From positions 186,001 to 250,000 of the forward strand of contig JAINUG010000087.1 in NCBI GenBank assembly GCA_029706075.1: 64,000 bases of DNA, written 5' to 3'. The DNA comes from Aldrovandia affinis. Taxonomy: Eukaryota > Chordata > Actinopteri > Notacanthiformes > Halosauridae. The notes beneath the pieces were generated by a model. The model saw nothing but the letters and a program-made list of their open reading frames with translations, ran no database searches and was not told the origin of the DNA. Both the position numbers and the translations under genes were made by a program. Below are positions 1-11,004 of the stretch, one piece after another (within the stretch, counting starts at the first letter, position 1; the number at the start of each line of letters is the position of its first letter).

Positions 1-929
1 ATTTCCAACTGTAACGTAAACTGTAACTTTCAGGACTGTGGAGGTGAAGCTAAAATTCGCATCGAGACAGTGACTGCGGCCCACTAGGACCTGAGCTGAA
101 CTAGACTACAAGAACACAGGAGTCTCAGAATACGAGCAGAATTATACACATTTCTGCGGTGCCTCTTTCATAGTAGCAATAGCAGGTGACTGAAATTAAG
201 CGTGAAAAGCAGACCTGCTGACATTCAAATTCTAACTTTAAAGCAATGTTCCTTTTTGTCTGAACTTGTACAACCGTAGATAGAAACAGACAGAAAAGGC
301 ATTGTTTGTGACAAAAAATAATGAAGCCAATATCCCCTTACTTACAGCTGTAGGATGGAAGGATTTATCGGTGATGATGGACGAATGTGTATTCAGAAAT
401 TATGATATCACATCAAATGCGGAGTGTGGCAATATTAGCATGTGCTTGTGAAAAATATGAACTGCTCCATAAACCATGGGCAGCATGATAAACATAAGTC
501 AGTCCCACTCTCAGAATCGTGGATTATTGGCACTTAACAGCACCTCTACTCTTCTGGGTTCGCAGCAATTTGAAAGGTGCCTTTGATGAAGAGCTCTCAG
601 CCTAATCAAACCAGCAGAGACACTCCAGGCCCTACTGCCCAGAATACAAACTGCTCATTAGTGGGAAGTTGAGGGTCACCTACTCCATTAGTACAAGCGC
701 TGAAATATGACAAAGTGATGGCTATTGAAATGACAAGGGATGACTACAGAAATGACGAAACTAGTATGGTTAGAGGGTCACCTATTCCATCTGTGTGAGT
801 GCTGACGAAATAGCAAGACTATGATGGTTAGGGAGCCATTTGATTTGATTTAGGGAACCTACTTTGTTTGTATTGGCACGGACATATATACCACCCATAG
901 GAACAGATTCTACTAAAATAACTTTTACC
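1..929. other. unassigned stretch, intron of rab3ip
   Basis: No exon of rab3ip or any other gene is recognised here. The next rab3ip exons, for the rest of the Sec2 coiled coil and the C-terminal half, must lie beyond the left edge. A loose duplication is visible: a phrase about 'agggtcacctaytccat' occurs near 673 and again near 776. Confidence 0.4.
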
Positions 930-1149
930 AGTTACAGAAGCTAGGGGTGCACTTACTTTTTGCCACAGGGGTATTTGATGTCTGATGACTTTTTGTTGAG
1001 TGGATAATGGAAAAGTTGTAACGTTTTGTGTTATTTGCTATAGCTTAATCTATATTAGGATTTATGTGGTGGTCAAATATCCTTTTGATTCAAAATTTCC
1101 CCAAAAAAGAAATTAGCAGGGGGGGCACATACTTTTTCACAGCATTGTA
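930..1149 (-). mobile_element. Tc1/mariner terminal fragment
   Basis: The stretch ends at 1149 in a TA, preceded by 'cacatactttttcacagcat'. Read on the minus strand this is the usual start of a widespread fish Tc1-like element (TACA-TGCTGTGAAAAAGTAT, then a run of C). A second phrase, 'gtgcacttactttttgcca', near 948 resembles the opposite end. The transposase between the ends is gone. This is a non-autonomous remnant in a rab3ip intron. Confidence 0.45.
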
Positions 1150-1353
1150 CATTGTGTAATATGTGACCAATAGTTTTATTCTGAGGGAATGAACAGATCC
1201 GGATAAATGTACCAACCCTGACCCCAATCCCAAAAACTGTGTGTAGGGAGTGGATTAATGCTTGGGGGCTGGGGACTTTTCTTCCACATACACACAAAAC
1301 ACAAACCCCAAATGGAGTAATTCCATCGATTTCCCACTCTCAAGCCACCTCAC

Positions 1354-4300
1354 CTTTCCCAGGGCCTCCTTCAGCTGCTTCTCAGCCGTCGTCTGCTTCA
1401 TGTTGGCCTCTCGCACCATCTTGTGCGCTTCCTGCAGAGTGGCATGACAGGTCAGACCCACAGTGCCCCTCTACCCCTACCCAGAATACAGCACACAGCT
1501 CCACATTGAAAGAAAACCCCCAACACGAGCCAAGCCCGACTGACAGAGCAGCCCCTGAGTGAGTCCGGAGCTTTGAAACACAAAGAGAGGGAGAGACACA
1601 GACAGGAGGAGGAGTTAAGGTCTTAGGCCGGGAGCAGTGGAAAAAAAGGCTAATATTTGTCATCACAGAGGAAAAGAGGACTCCAATGGCGTAGAGCAGT
1701 GGTCTCAAACTCAGTGCCACGGAGGGCCATGTGTATGCTGGTTTTTACGGCAGCCTCCGCTTTTGATTAGATAATTAGTTCCATTATTTGCTAAATTATC
1801 ATGTTGGCTTGCACATAATGTATATATAGTGAAATTAAATATTTTTGTTATCTAAATAATAATTGTTGAGTATATTCTGTGCTTTAACTTCAAGAATGCA
1901 CAGAGGTGCATGCATATGGCTAAATGAGTAGTTGAGCCAATTAAGGCAGCAGTAATTGGTTGGAATGAAAACCTGCATATACACGGCCCTTTGTGGCACT
2001 GAGTTTGAGACCACTGGCGTAGAGCTAGCGGATTGATTTAGCACACCTCGTTTGTGCATTTTGCAGCAGGTGTCCATGCGCAATAGATGTGGTCTGTATT
2101 TGTCAGAGGTCATTTTATATATCTGTTTTGTAGTTTTCAGTCAGCCAAGTAATTTAACAAATAACTCAATATGGCCTTTCATAAAACATGCACAAAACAT
2201 AATTTAGGTTCTTTAACTGCAGCAAAGAAGAAATTGCTTTAAGTACTGTATGACACTAAAATATCAATCTTTTGACACCAACATTATTTATTGGTCAATT
2301 ACCAAATTTTCACCACTTAATATCTGACCCGAATTCCAACCAACACCAACATTATAATTTCCCATCAGTATATTAGCATATCTGGCTTAACGGTTGCATC
2401 ACTTTTCTTTCTCAGCCCCCCAATGGTCAAGACCCCCTCCCCCCCAGATGCCTCCCTATGGAACAGAAGAAGGATGTGCTAAAGCGGTTGAGCAGCCTTA
2501 TGCATTTTTAAAACAGCCCAGACGCTTAAGTGCTCATCAACAAATGACTCCGCAGCTCGGGGCGGGCGAAGGATCCAAACAAACCTGGAACAGACTAGCT
2601 GTGAGCTCCTCCAGTTCCTGACCCAGCTGCTCCCTTATGTTACATAGCTTTTCACACTCTTTTATTTTAGTTTCAGATTTTTGATCCCATTTTTCTCCCA
2701 CTTTGGTAGCCAATTAGACCCACTATTTCTATGTCAATCCCTCCCCAGTAATGTGATTTCGATGCCATTGTCCTGCGACCGGTAGTGACGAAGGCGACCT
2801 GACGCCTCTTCCGAGATGGCACTCGCCAAGTGTCGACCGTAACCCGGTACTACAGGGCCACTCCTATACGCAGCGAATGTCATGTCGGCTTCCCTCCCCC
2901 CTCCCTGGGGCGGACAGCCAATTGCCGCCCCCAGTGGTACACACTCTTCGTCTTTTAACTCAAGTTCCTTCAAAGGAAAGGAAGAAATAAATGAACAAAA
3001 ATAAAAGCACCATTTATTTCGCAGCCGAGGTGAAAATGGGGAAGTTCAAATCTGTGCGGCACGTACCAATGTGTGATTGATTCTTAAAAGGGTCACACCT
3101 CTCTGTGGCGAACTGTGAAACCCAAACAGGCCCCACACTGCCATAGTCCTGAGTAATATGACTCACCAAACTGGGAACTGCTGCTCTCCCGTGTTTTGCT
3201 CACCAATTGGCATATTTCTCCTTAAGTCTCTCGGTCTCTCCCTCTCGTTCTCTCTGAGCTTAATTTCACTCTTCATTAAGGCTAATAATGAATCCAATCA
3301 CGTATCTTAGGGGTTTGGAAGGAGCAAAAACCAGAAACATTCACTCCAAATGGAGGCTATAAAAGAGGCAACAAAACCAAAAGGTGACTCCTTTTCACTC
3401 CTTTTCCCACCATAACAGTGCAATGGTGATTTTAAAATGCTATAAACTTCATATATTTGTCAAAATTGTAAAACTGAAAAAGATGAATTACATAATTGTT
3501 TTCATTGTCTGACAGCCCAGTCCGTCTATAAAAACTATTATTTCCGAGTTGAAATAAGTACTGCAAAGGGGTCCTTTCTCACCGAGACCCAGGACACTGC
3601 AGCCGATACGACACGACAAGGTCAGATTAAAAAAACTGGTTAGTCTAGAGTAGCTCATTCTGTTAAAATAAAGAGCTCACCATCTCAATTCACGCAGCCT
3701 ATTATCAATTGAATATAATAGGAACCCACAGAGCTGGTGACAAACAATGGGGGGGTTACTGGCACTCCTTCCAGGAAATGAGTCCTGTTGCCACAATGGT
3801 CCTGTGCATCTGTAATGTTGCACTTTATGCTTAGCCTTGCATTATCCTATCATAGCCATCACAGGGACGAGCGCAGGCCTGTCCACAACACCCAATCCCT
3901 GAGACAGAGTGCTCCTGCCTGGAGTATTAAACTACATACTCTCTGTGCTCGTAACCCTGAGCTCCCACATCTCTCTCTCACTCACGAACTCACTCAACAT
4001 ACTACATACTCTCTGTGCTCGTAACCCTGAGCTCCCACATCTCTCTCTCACTCACTAACTCACTCAACATACTACATACTCTCTGTGCTCTTAACCATGC
4101 CCGCTCAGCTGACTGTGTGTGACCGTGTGTGACACTGTGTGATACTGTGCGTGTGAGACACTGTGTGATACTGAGTGTGTAAGGCTGTGTGTGTGACTGT
4201 GTGAGACTGTGTGTGTGACTTTATCAGCGCAGGAGATGTGAAATGACTAAATCCACCACCCTGTATGAGAGTGTGTGCACACACAGGCACCAGTCTAGGC

Positions 4301-7300
4301 AGGGAGGATATAAGCACCAATTCTTCCCTCAACAGAGAACTCAACAATAACTGGGAGTGAGATGCAAAGCAGCACACAGGAGATTCATCAGCATTTATCT
4401 TTGACAATACAGAGGCGTTTGAAAGCTTACAACTCATTTCACATTCATATTCATACTGTGAATTTTAGTCTCTTTGATATAGATCAGTGTAACACTAACA
4501 GTGTGTGAGCAATATAACGTTGACGCAGTATAGTATAATGAGGATATCTGTCAATTGTGAACTAAACAGGAGACATACTGAAATGTCACTCAACCGATAC
4601 AGCTAATTAAGCACAGATCTGCAATAAATATAATAATGTACAATCTAAGCACGGCTGGGTCGGCTGCTGTCAGGAAAAGGGCCACGCTTCATTTACACGG
4701 GTCTTTCCACCTTGGTAAAAAATACGGCAGGACACTTCCAGGAATAAGGCCTGCTTCATTTCATCCTTTAGCCCAGAGTCTGTGCGCATTGCAGGTCTCA
4801 GCGGAGTGCCCATCTCCCGTTACCCCCTCATCTCCTCATGCTGAGGTTTCTGATCGGGCAGTATGTGAGGATGGCTGCAGGGTTTCTGATCGGGCAGTAT
4901 GTGAGGACGGCCACAGTGCACCACTCTATGAGCATTGTGGTGTTCGTGATCAACAACCTAACCCTAGGATAAAACTCGCCATCAACACAAAACTGAAATT
5001 CGTCCAAAATACTTTGTTCTATAAACATTAGGCTGATCAAACTACAATTGAAAAAATAATAAATCATACTAACATACAGACAAGGGAAATGTGGTCAAAG
5101 ATGGGTGCAAATTGAGCTGATGAGGTGGACACTGCACCACAAATAAATAAAACACCTTTAGAGGGAAGCTGGGAGAGCGCCAGAGATAAGAGCTATTCTG
5201 GCTCCAGGGAAGAGCGGATTGCATGCTGGGTGAGCACCAGAGATGAGAGCCATTCTGGCTCCAGGGAAGTGCGGACTGCATGCTGGGTGAGCACCAGAGA
5301 TGAGAGCCATTCTGGCTCCAGGGAACTGTTGATTCCATGCTGGGAGAGCACCAGAGATGAGAGCCATTCTGGCTCAAGGGAAGTTCTGATTCCATGCTGA
5401 TGATTACACAGTCCTGGAATCCACAATTTATAGAAATGAACACACTATACAAACCTGTGTAACAAGGACTGGGAAGAACACCCAGGCCACAGGTGATATT
5501 CTATGAATGAAGAATCGGTGGATCATTCTACAACTATTATTTAATATTTAATATGTATAAGTAATTGGAGCCTGAAATTAATTTGAACATTTTCTGAGAA
5601 AGGTAAATAAGAATTTGAAGATTAACCCCATCCTCATTGAGCCCCAAGGGCGTGCATGGGCATAATTAGGTTGAAATGTGAGGATACTTGGATCATAAAT
5701 GTATAGCCTGGCTCTCTGAGGTTGTCTGTGACAGCCATTGCTTCTTCCATAAGACTATTAGGGAGGGTTTTTAAAGTTTAGAGAATTGTTTTGCCTCCTG
5801 TCACCATACTGTATATACAGAACATTTCAGTTGAACTTGGTATACCTTTCAGCAAGGTGACAACATTGCTGTTCATCTATGGGTTCATAATTGACTTGGG
5901 TTCATAATTGTCTGGGTTCATAATTGGCTTAGGTTCATAATTGGCAGCAAGGGCAAATACAAAGAGTAACAGTAGGTGGGGCTGTATCTGACCTAGGTGC
6001 TGTGGGCAGTGGAGTCCCACAGGGATTGGTACTGGGACCTCTGCTCTTCCTTATTTACATAAATGATCTTGATAGGGACATTTGTAGCAAAATAGTTAAA
6101 TTGGCAGATGATACTAAACTTGGGAGTTTGGCAAACAGTTTGGAATCGACTAAAGTAATCCAAGATGATTTAAACAAAATCCAAGAATGGGCAGAAACGT
6201 GGCAAATTAATTTAATAATAATAATAAATATTATAGTAATATTATAATAAATATAATAGTATTATATTATTGCTAAATATGAACTATTTCAGAGTACTGT
6301 ATTCTCTTAAATTCACGATGTGTCCACTAACCTGCACTTAATAATAATTATGTTTTGTATCAAGCCCAACAGCTGTGATAATTAGCCTATTAAATAGTGT
6401 GGAAGGCTTCGGTAAGGACAGGGGAACCATGGTGATTAATGGCAGGGCAGCTAGAGCACACAGCTGTGCGGCGTTATCTAATTGTATCGGTGTGCTTAAA
6501 ACTGCTCCAATCTTGGTTGTGCCGCGCGCTATACACATTTTTATTTACCATGCAAGTAAAATCAATTAATGGCAAATGCGTATTTGAACCAATATTACAT
6601 TCATAGTAACATTGCTAAGACAGAAAATTACTGTACTTACTGACATTGCAACAATGCATGATTGGGGTGTGGTACTTATACATTGATCAATAGGTGAATG
6701 ACTGGCCCAAGACTAATGAATTTCATTTTCAGGGAAGAATGTTTTTTCTGGCTTTAACCTCTGAAGCTAGCAATGACAGTTAGCTACCTAGCTTACCATC
6801 GTGTCACCGAAGTCCTAGCTATTATACCAAAATATATACATGAAAAGGGCAAAAATAAATATAATGAAGCAACTTGAAAATGAAAAAAACAGCATATTTG
6901 AAAAGCATAAAGAGAAGAAAGGAAACCAACAGGCAAGGATTGGAGCCGTCGTGTCCAGAGAAGTCACAGGTGGTCGAGTGGATTATCTCATATGCACTTT
7001 GCTAACTAGGATGGCTGAAGGTTATGCTCGCACATTTCTGATCTCAGTTTGAAGAAACGTTCTCATCAGAACTTGCTCAACCGATTCCAAAATTATTCAT
7101 GCCATACTTGCAAGACCAATAAAACAATAAAAAAAGTGATTTTCTTATTTTTAGGAAAGCACCAGGAAATCATGAAGCTAGCTAGTTAGTTGTTTGGCAA
7201 CACAAACATACATTTCTGGTTAGCTAACCTAGCTAGCTAGAACGTAAACAAAACTCACTGCCTCAAGGAACTATTTTTTGTGGCGTAGTAAATTATTTTG

Positions 7301-8980
7301 ATTTGTAGATTGTTTTTCATGAAATAATATGACAGATATTACAAATATTGGCAAATACAAATATAGTGTAACCATTTTATAAGTGCATTACTGGATTCCA
7401 GTCCGTGCGATATCGGGGAATAACCGCACACCAAACATACATTTCATTCATTCCGTGTGGTTTGTGCGCCCATGTTTACCGATATGCCTTTTATTTTCAA
7501 ATATAACATGAAAATGGTATATAGAACGTAGAATAAATATGTCATGATTATTTATTTTGATATGATGGATTTCAATTTGATATTGTCACTGTAGTGGTAT
7601 CTTTGTCTATGCTTCCGCAACATATTCTTTATTTTTATCATAAATGCCCTCTGGTCTTAGCGCATTGTTGCACCTGCACTAAGACCAGCAGAGGGCCACT
7701 CAGTGTCGCTTGTGACAGCTACATTTCCTCGTCCGCAAAATAGGGCCCCAAGTGCACAGCTGGACATACTGAGCACACACGAAGAAAAGGGCCCTTGCAA
7801 CAGTGATGAGCCAGAGTGGAGAAAGCTATAATAAAGCCACAGGTGAACAACTAAAGAGGGATAAAGAGAATGGCGGGTTTAAAGCGCTTACCCTCTGTGC
7901 TTTGGCTAGCTCCTCCCTCAGCCTCTCAGACCCTTTCTCCCGGACCTCCATCACAGAGGGGGTCCTGATGCGGGACAAGCTGTCGGAGCTCTGGCCCTGA
8001 GGCTCCTCCCCCTCCATGCTGCTCAGGACCCCGCCCTTAGACTCCGCCCCCATCCGGATGGGGCACGACGAGGGGGCGGAGCCACAGGCTGAGAGATGGA
8101 CATCCAGCCCTGGAACACTGGAGACACATGCAAACACTCACTAGCCAAATCACCACCATTACATTATTACACTGTTATTACTACTCACTAGCCACATGAC
8201 CATTATTACAACATTATTACACTGTTTTTACTACTCACCAGCCATGTCACCATTATTATTACTAAATTACTGTTATTACTAAACTACTGTGACACTGCAC
8301 TATATTTGTATATAGAAACACAATTTCATTTTAGTTCTGATACTACTGCTTGTTCATGTTACCTTTTTATACTTGCGGTTTTGTAGCCAACCATCAACAT
8401 CCGATGGTATACTGCACAATTCAGATGGCTTAAGTGCTCATTAGCATATCAGTGTAATGGATTCTTAATTACGAAGGTTTCCATTACGCTTTCAGAGGGC
8501 TCAGCCTTATAGGGGCAACTCCAGCTATGAAAACTCCTTCTGTAGACTAATAATCATAAAACTCATTCCATAGAATAATAATCATAAAACACATTCTGTG
8601 GATTGATAACCATAAGCCAGTAACTCCACCAGCGCTGCCTACATTGCTGTAAGAGGGAAAACACAGCCTCCCATGGTACAGAACCTGGCCTTCCATTCCT
8701 CCCTGGGAACCCACCTGCCATTGTGGGGCTGGTCTTTGCCCAGGTGCTTGGGGGTGGAGTAGACGGGCTGGGTGGGCAGCTGGTCCGCCCGGAGGGCATT
8801 GGGCGGGCAGGGGCCGGAGTTGAGGTGGGGCGCGCGGTACAGGGCACTGGTGATGGTGCCGCGTTTCGGCGTATGGGAATCCGCAAGGCCGTGAAGGTCG
8901 GGGGTCGTAGGTGAAGCCAAGTTCACTTCATGGAATCCTTCGAGGGGTTCACTGGCCATAGCCTCGGAGTCATCATTCAT
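1354..8980 (-). CDS. rab3ip: Rabin8 (RAB3A-interacting protein), Rab8 guanine-exchange factor, 5' half, exon interrupted by a SINE
   Basis: Rabin8 activates Rab8 for vesicle delivery and primary cilium growth. Coding exons in transcript order are 8715-8984 (first Met at 8957-8959, with an in-frame upstream ATG at 8978-8980), 7892-8117, 2585-2967 and 1354-1431. All have AG/GT borders and matching phases. The first exon encodes the family signature [14 protein letters not shown] and, further on, LPTQPVYS. The second ends with [19 protein letters not shown] and EELAKAQR. The third and fourth encode the start of the Sec2 coiled coil ([26 protein letters not shown], then [13 protein letters not shown]). 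The human protein starts [12 protein letters not shown], so the Met at 8959 is the closer match. The third exon carries a 287-bp insertion that shifts frame. Reading through gives about 166 normal residues, then about 68 SINE-coded residues, then a stop. The gene continues past the left edge. Identity is secure; whether this allele is functional is open. Confidence 0.9.
1697..2016. mobile_element. hAT-type MITE, 320 bp, with 8-bp target duplication
   Basis: The terminal inverted repeats are about 32 bp and match at 30 of 32 positions. The left starts CAGTGGTCTCAAACTCAGTG and the right is its complement ending GAGACCACTG. The flanks are GCGTAGAG at 1689-1696 and 2017-2024, a perfect 8-bp duplication diagnostic of hAT transposition. 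The interior is AT-rich with no transposase, so this is a non-autonomous copy in a rab3ip intron. Confidence 0.85.
2585..2967 (-). CDS. rab3ip: rab3ip Sec2-domain exon split by a SINE
   Basis: The acceptor at 2968 (TTTGAAG) and the donor at 2584 (GTTTGT) bound 383 bp. On the minus strand, coding sequence runs to ...GACGAAGAGTGTG. SINE sequence follows, and coding sequence resumes after a second AAGAGTGTG as AAAAGCTATGT. Deleting the SINE plus one duplication copy (287 bp) leaves exactly 96 bp, which is 32 codons with phase 0 at both ends. The result matches the human Rabin8 segment residue by residue in pattern ([22 protein letters not shown]). No other break is seen in the exon, so the insertion is probably recent. 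Confidence 0.88.
2662..2939 (-). mobile_element. 5'-truncated tRNA-derived SINE (family A) inside rab3ip coding exon
   Basis: The element is about 90% like the copy at 15343-15616 by eye. Shared blocks include GCCGACA, TACCGGGTTACGGTCGACA, CTCGGAAGAGGCGTCAGGTC and the tail TTGGCTACCAAA-GGGAGAAAAATGGGA. It begins inside the body, so the tRNA-like head with A and B boxes is missing, and it ends in an A-rich tail. It is flanked by a perfect 9-bp duplication CACACTCTT at 2653-2661 and 2940-2948 (plus-strand reading). Both 5' truncation and target duplication are typical of LINE-driven retrotransposition. Confidence 0.92.
3931..4098. repeat. 70-bp tandem repeat, about 2.4 copies
   Basis: The unit starts ACTACATACTCTCTGTGCTC and recurs at 3931, 4001 and 4071. 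The first two units differ by about one base. It lies in the rab3ip intron and is followed by imperfect GTGTGA-rich repeats to about 4220. Confidence 0.85.
4102..4222. repeat. degenerate (GTGTGA/CTGTGT) simple repeat
   Basis: The stretch consists of short imperfect units such as TGTGTGAC and ACTGTGTGA. The long minus-strand reading frame over it is only a by-product of the repeat. Confidence 0.7.
4846..4914. repeat. 33-bp duplication, two copies
   Basis: TTTCTGATCGGGCAGTATGT followed by GAGGA occurs at about 4847 and again about 33 bp later. It lies in the rab3ip intron and shows no coding evidence. Confidence 0.65.
5162..5400. repeat. 57-bp minisatellite, about 4 copies
   Basis: Units are anchored by ATTCTGGCTCCAGGGAA starting at 5195, 5252, 5309 and 5366. 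The period of 57 bp is 19 codons, so several frames stay open on both strands and give spurious repetitive reading frames. I see no splice sites or conservation that would argue for coding. Confidence 0.85.
5883..5945. repeat. short tandem repeat of GGGTTCATAATTG, four copies
   Basis: (G)GGTTCATAATTG recurs four times with spacers of 2-8 bases. It is intronic simple sequence. Confidence 0.7.
5990..6215 (+). mobile_element. LINE reverse-transcriptase fragment
   Basis: Translation gives [20 protein letters not shown] followed about 14 residues later by LADDTKLG. These are the SGVPQGS and ADD catalytic blocks of a non-LTR reverse transcriptase, followed by [14 protein letters not shown], a common continuation in fish L2/CR1-type LINEs. 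Only about 75 codons remain before an AT-rich stretch. It is a dead intronic fragment. Confidence 0.8.
6216..7640. other. AT-rich intron with GCTAGC/ACGTTA-like clusters
   Basis: No exon is recognised. Between about 6765 and 7245 the words GCTAGC, AGCTAG and GTTAGCT recur often (for example near 6770, 6787, 7175 and 7220). The same words are seen near the cct2, frs2 and rab3ip promoters. Confidence 0.4.
7646..7697. repeat. short inverted repeat (hairpin)
   Basis: CCCTCTGGTCTTAG and CTAAGACCAGCAGAGGG face each other across about 20 bases, with one small bulge. It may be the remains of a palindromic MITE. No further evidence supports a small RNA. Confidence 0.5.
8118..8714. other. rab3ip intron between the first two coding exons
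   Basis: There is a loosely repeated ATTATTAC/CACTAGCCA phrase at about 8140-8290. Near 8545-8620 the phrase AATCATAAAAC with CATTC occurs three times. No mobile element is recognised. Confidence 0.4.
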
Positions 8981-8984
8981 GTCT

Positions 8985-10480
8985 CTGCAGGGGGGCGAGG
9001 GAGCAGAGAGGGACGTGTGCATGTGGGGGAGGAGTGTGAGCAGGAGAAAGGAGTATGCATGGGGGGAGGAGTGCATGGTATCTTAGTAACTTTCCATGTA
9101 TACATTACAGGGACGCACCCAATCTAGGATTCAGTTTCAGATTCGGTCAAATCTCTCTGTTTTATAGCAGTATTTGGGTTTAGTCAAATGGACACCATTT
9201 GACAAACCAAACCTGAATCCTATTTGGGTTTTCCTGTGAATCTCCGGTCTGTTGCTGCATTTTTGTGGTTGAATATAATCATCACATTGCTGTCATGTTT
9301 GTGTAACCTGTCATATGTTAACGCAATGATGTAAGAATGATATGCGTTAGCTGCGCATATAAACATGGCTCACAAGACTGCAGTAGCATACTGAGCATCC
9401 CTACAACACAAGAGAAATGTAAAAACACTGGATGTCGGCCGGATTCCATGGCACTGCACTTTCACAAACATGCATGTGCTTCCGGAGTGACTTGAGCAAT
9501 CTGTATAAGATCATTCGAGATCACCATCTGTGCAGATAGCAGGCTTACCATAACGATCAAAGTGTCTGTTCAATGAAGCAGTCTGAATGCAATCCAAAAA
9601 CAATGTGAGGGGTCCTGGGCTGCAGGCCTCCTTGGTTCAGCAGATCATTGTTGTGACTTCCACATTTCTCCTGAAAGAAAAACATATATAAAATAAGTTT
9701 TTCAAAATACAGAACATACATGTACCGTACATGTTGCACAACAACAAACCATTCCAGCAGGACAGAAACAAGTCCGCAAGCAAGTTTCCCCCAATGACTC
9801 AGATAAGATGATTGTGGTATGTTTCCCGGCTAGGCAGTGTAAATCCTGCAGGTTGTGTTTCCACCGCTCTGCGATCCATGCACAAACCAGACAACCCTGC
9901 CAAATATGCCTGCCATGACAGTAAGCCATTTGTTATCAGTGAAGAGCAGTTGCATCTTTCCAGTGTCACAGCTGAAAGTTGGAGGGCCAACATTAAATTG
10001 GAGATCAAACACATAAAAGGAAGGGCTTCCATAAAACCCCCTGGAACACAGCCATACAGAACGAACAGCATACCTTCACTCATCCAAAGCACTTGTGATT
10101 AAGCAGTAAGAAAGGCGTAGCCGCTTGCATTTAAGTCCATATTTTTCGGTTAGAGCTTGCTCAGTCACCCTCAAAGCCATAACTCATGCTTGTAGAGGCT
10201 CCAACCATTTTCACATAACAAACATAAATGAAATGAATGGCTGTATGTACGTACAGCAGTGTACGTCAGGTCACCTGACCAGAAGGAAGTCACAAGCTGG
10301 ATGCCATGGCAACAGGCACAACAGCGTCAGCATCTTAAGCCCAACCCCTTGCTTGTGCAACTGTAGCCATCAATGCTACAGGAGGCACTGCTGGCAACAC
10401 TCACATCAGTGCTCAGCTGAAGGAACTCACTACACACCCAAATGTTTTAACACCTTCCATCCAATACACATTCTTCACAC
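8985..10480. other. unassigned intron of rab3ip
   Basis: Open frames around 9800-10090 on both strands and at 10125-10634 on plus match no family I know and have no conserved motif. I treat them as chance or as very old repeat. Confidence 0.35.
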
Positions 10481-11004
10481 AGGACCAGTCAAACGTTTTA
10501 ATACACCTTCCATCTGGATTATGGCTAATCGGGCACTCATTCTTCAGCAAGATAACGACCCGAAACATACCTTGAAGTTGTGCAAGAACTATCTGGTGAA
10601 AGAAGAACATGAAGGACAACTCAATCTGGCCTGACCTGGCCTGCCCAATGTCCAGACAGACAGAAAAGTCAAAGCAAAGCAACCCACAAATGTCTCTGGG
10701 AATTTCTGCAGGAGAGCTGGGAAGACATGTCAGGTGATTTCCTGCTGAAACGTATTAACTGAATGGCCCGTGTTTGTGAGGCTGTTATCAAGGCAAATGG
10801 TGGCTATTTTGAGGAATCCAAGATTTAGAGACAATTTTAAATGTTCTTGAACATTGCTTTGATATTCCTTATATTTACTGTTACATGTGTTTTTTGTCAT
10901 TTTCAGTATTTACAGTATTTACAGAAACCTATACAGTGTAAAACAATTATGAAATAAACCTAGTTTCCAGCAGGTGTACTCAAACTATTGAATGGTACTG
11001 TATG
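10481..11004 (+). mobile_element. internally deleted Tc1/mariner element
   Basis: The right end TCAAACTATTGAATGGTACTGTA is the complement of the left-end pattern ACAGGACCAGTCAAACGTTTTAAT, with several mismatches. Just inside the left end the plus strand reads ILQQDNDPKHT, the second catalytic Asp block of Tc1 transposase. The N-terminal two thirds are deleted. The remaining frame breaks soon after. Confidence 0.75.

Noticed and set aside
5125-5452. Repetitive frames that look like a repeat protein
   Set aside because: They are produced by the 57-bp minisatellite, with no splice or homology support.
8563-8886. Second minus-strand frame over the first rab3ip coding exon (Pro/Arg-rich)
   Set aside because: It is an out-of-frame shadow of the exon encoding [13 protein letters not shown].
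9812-10102. 97-codon frames on both strands near 9.8-10.1 kb
   Set aside because: No known domain, no start context or splice support, and overlapping frames on both strands; probably chance.
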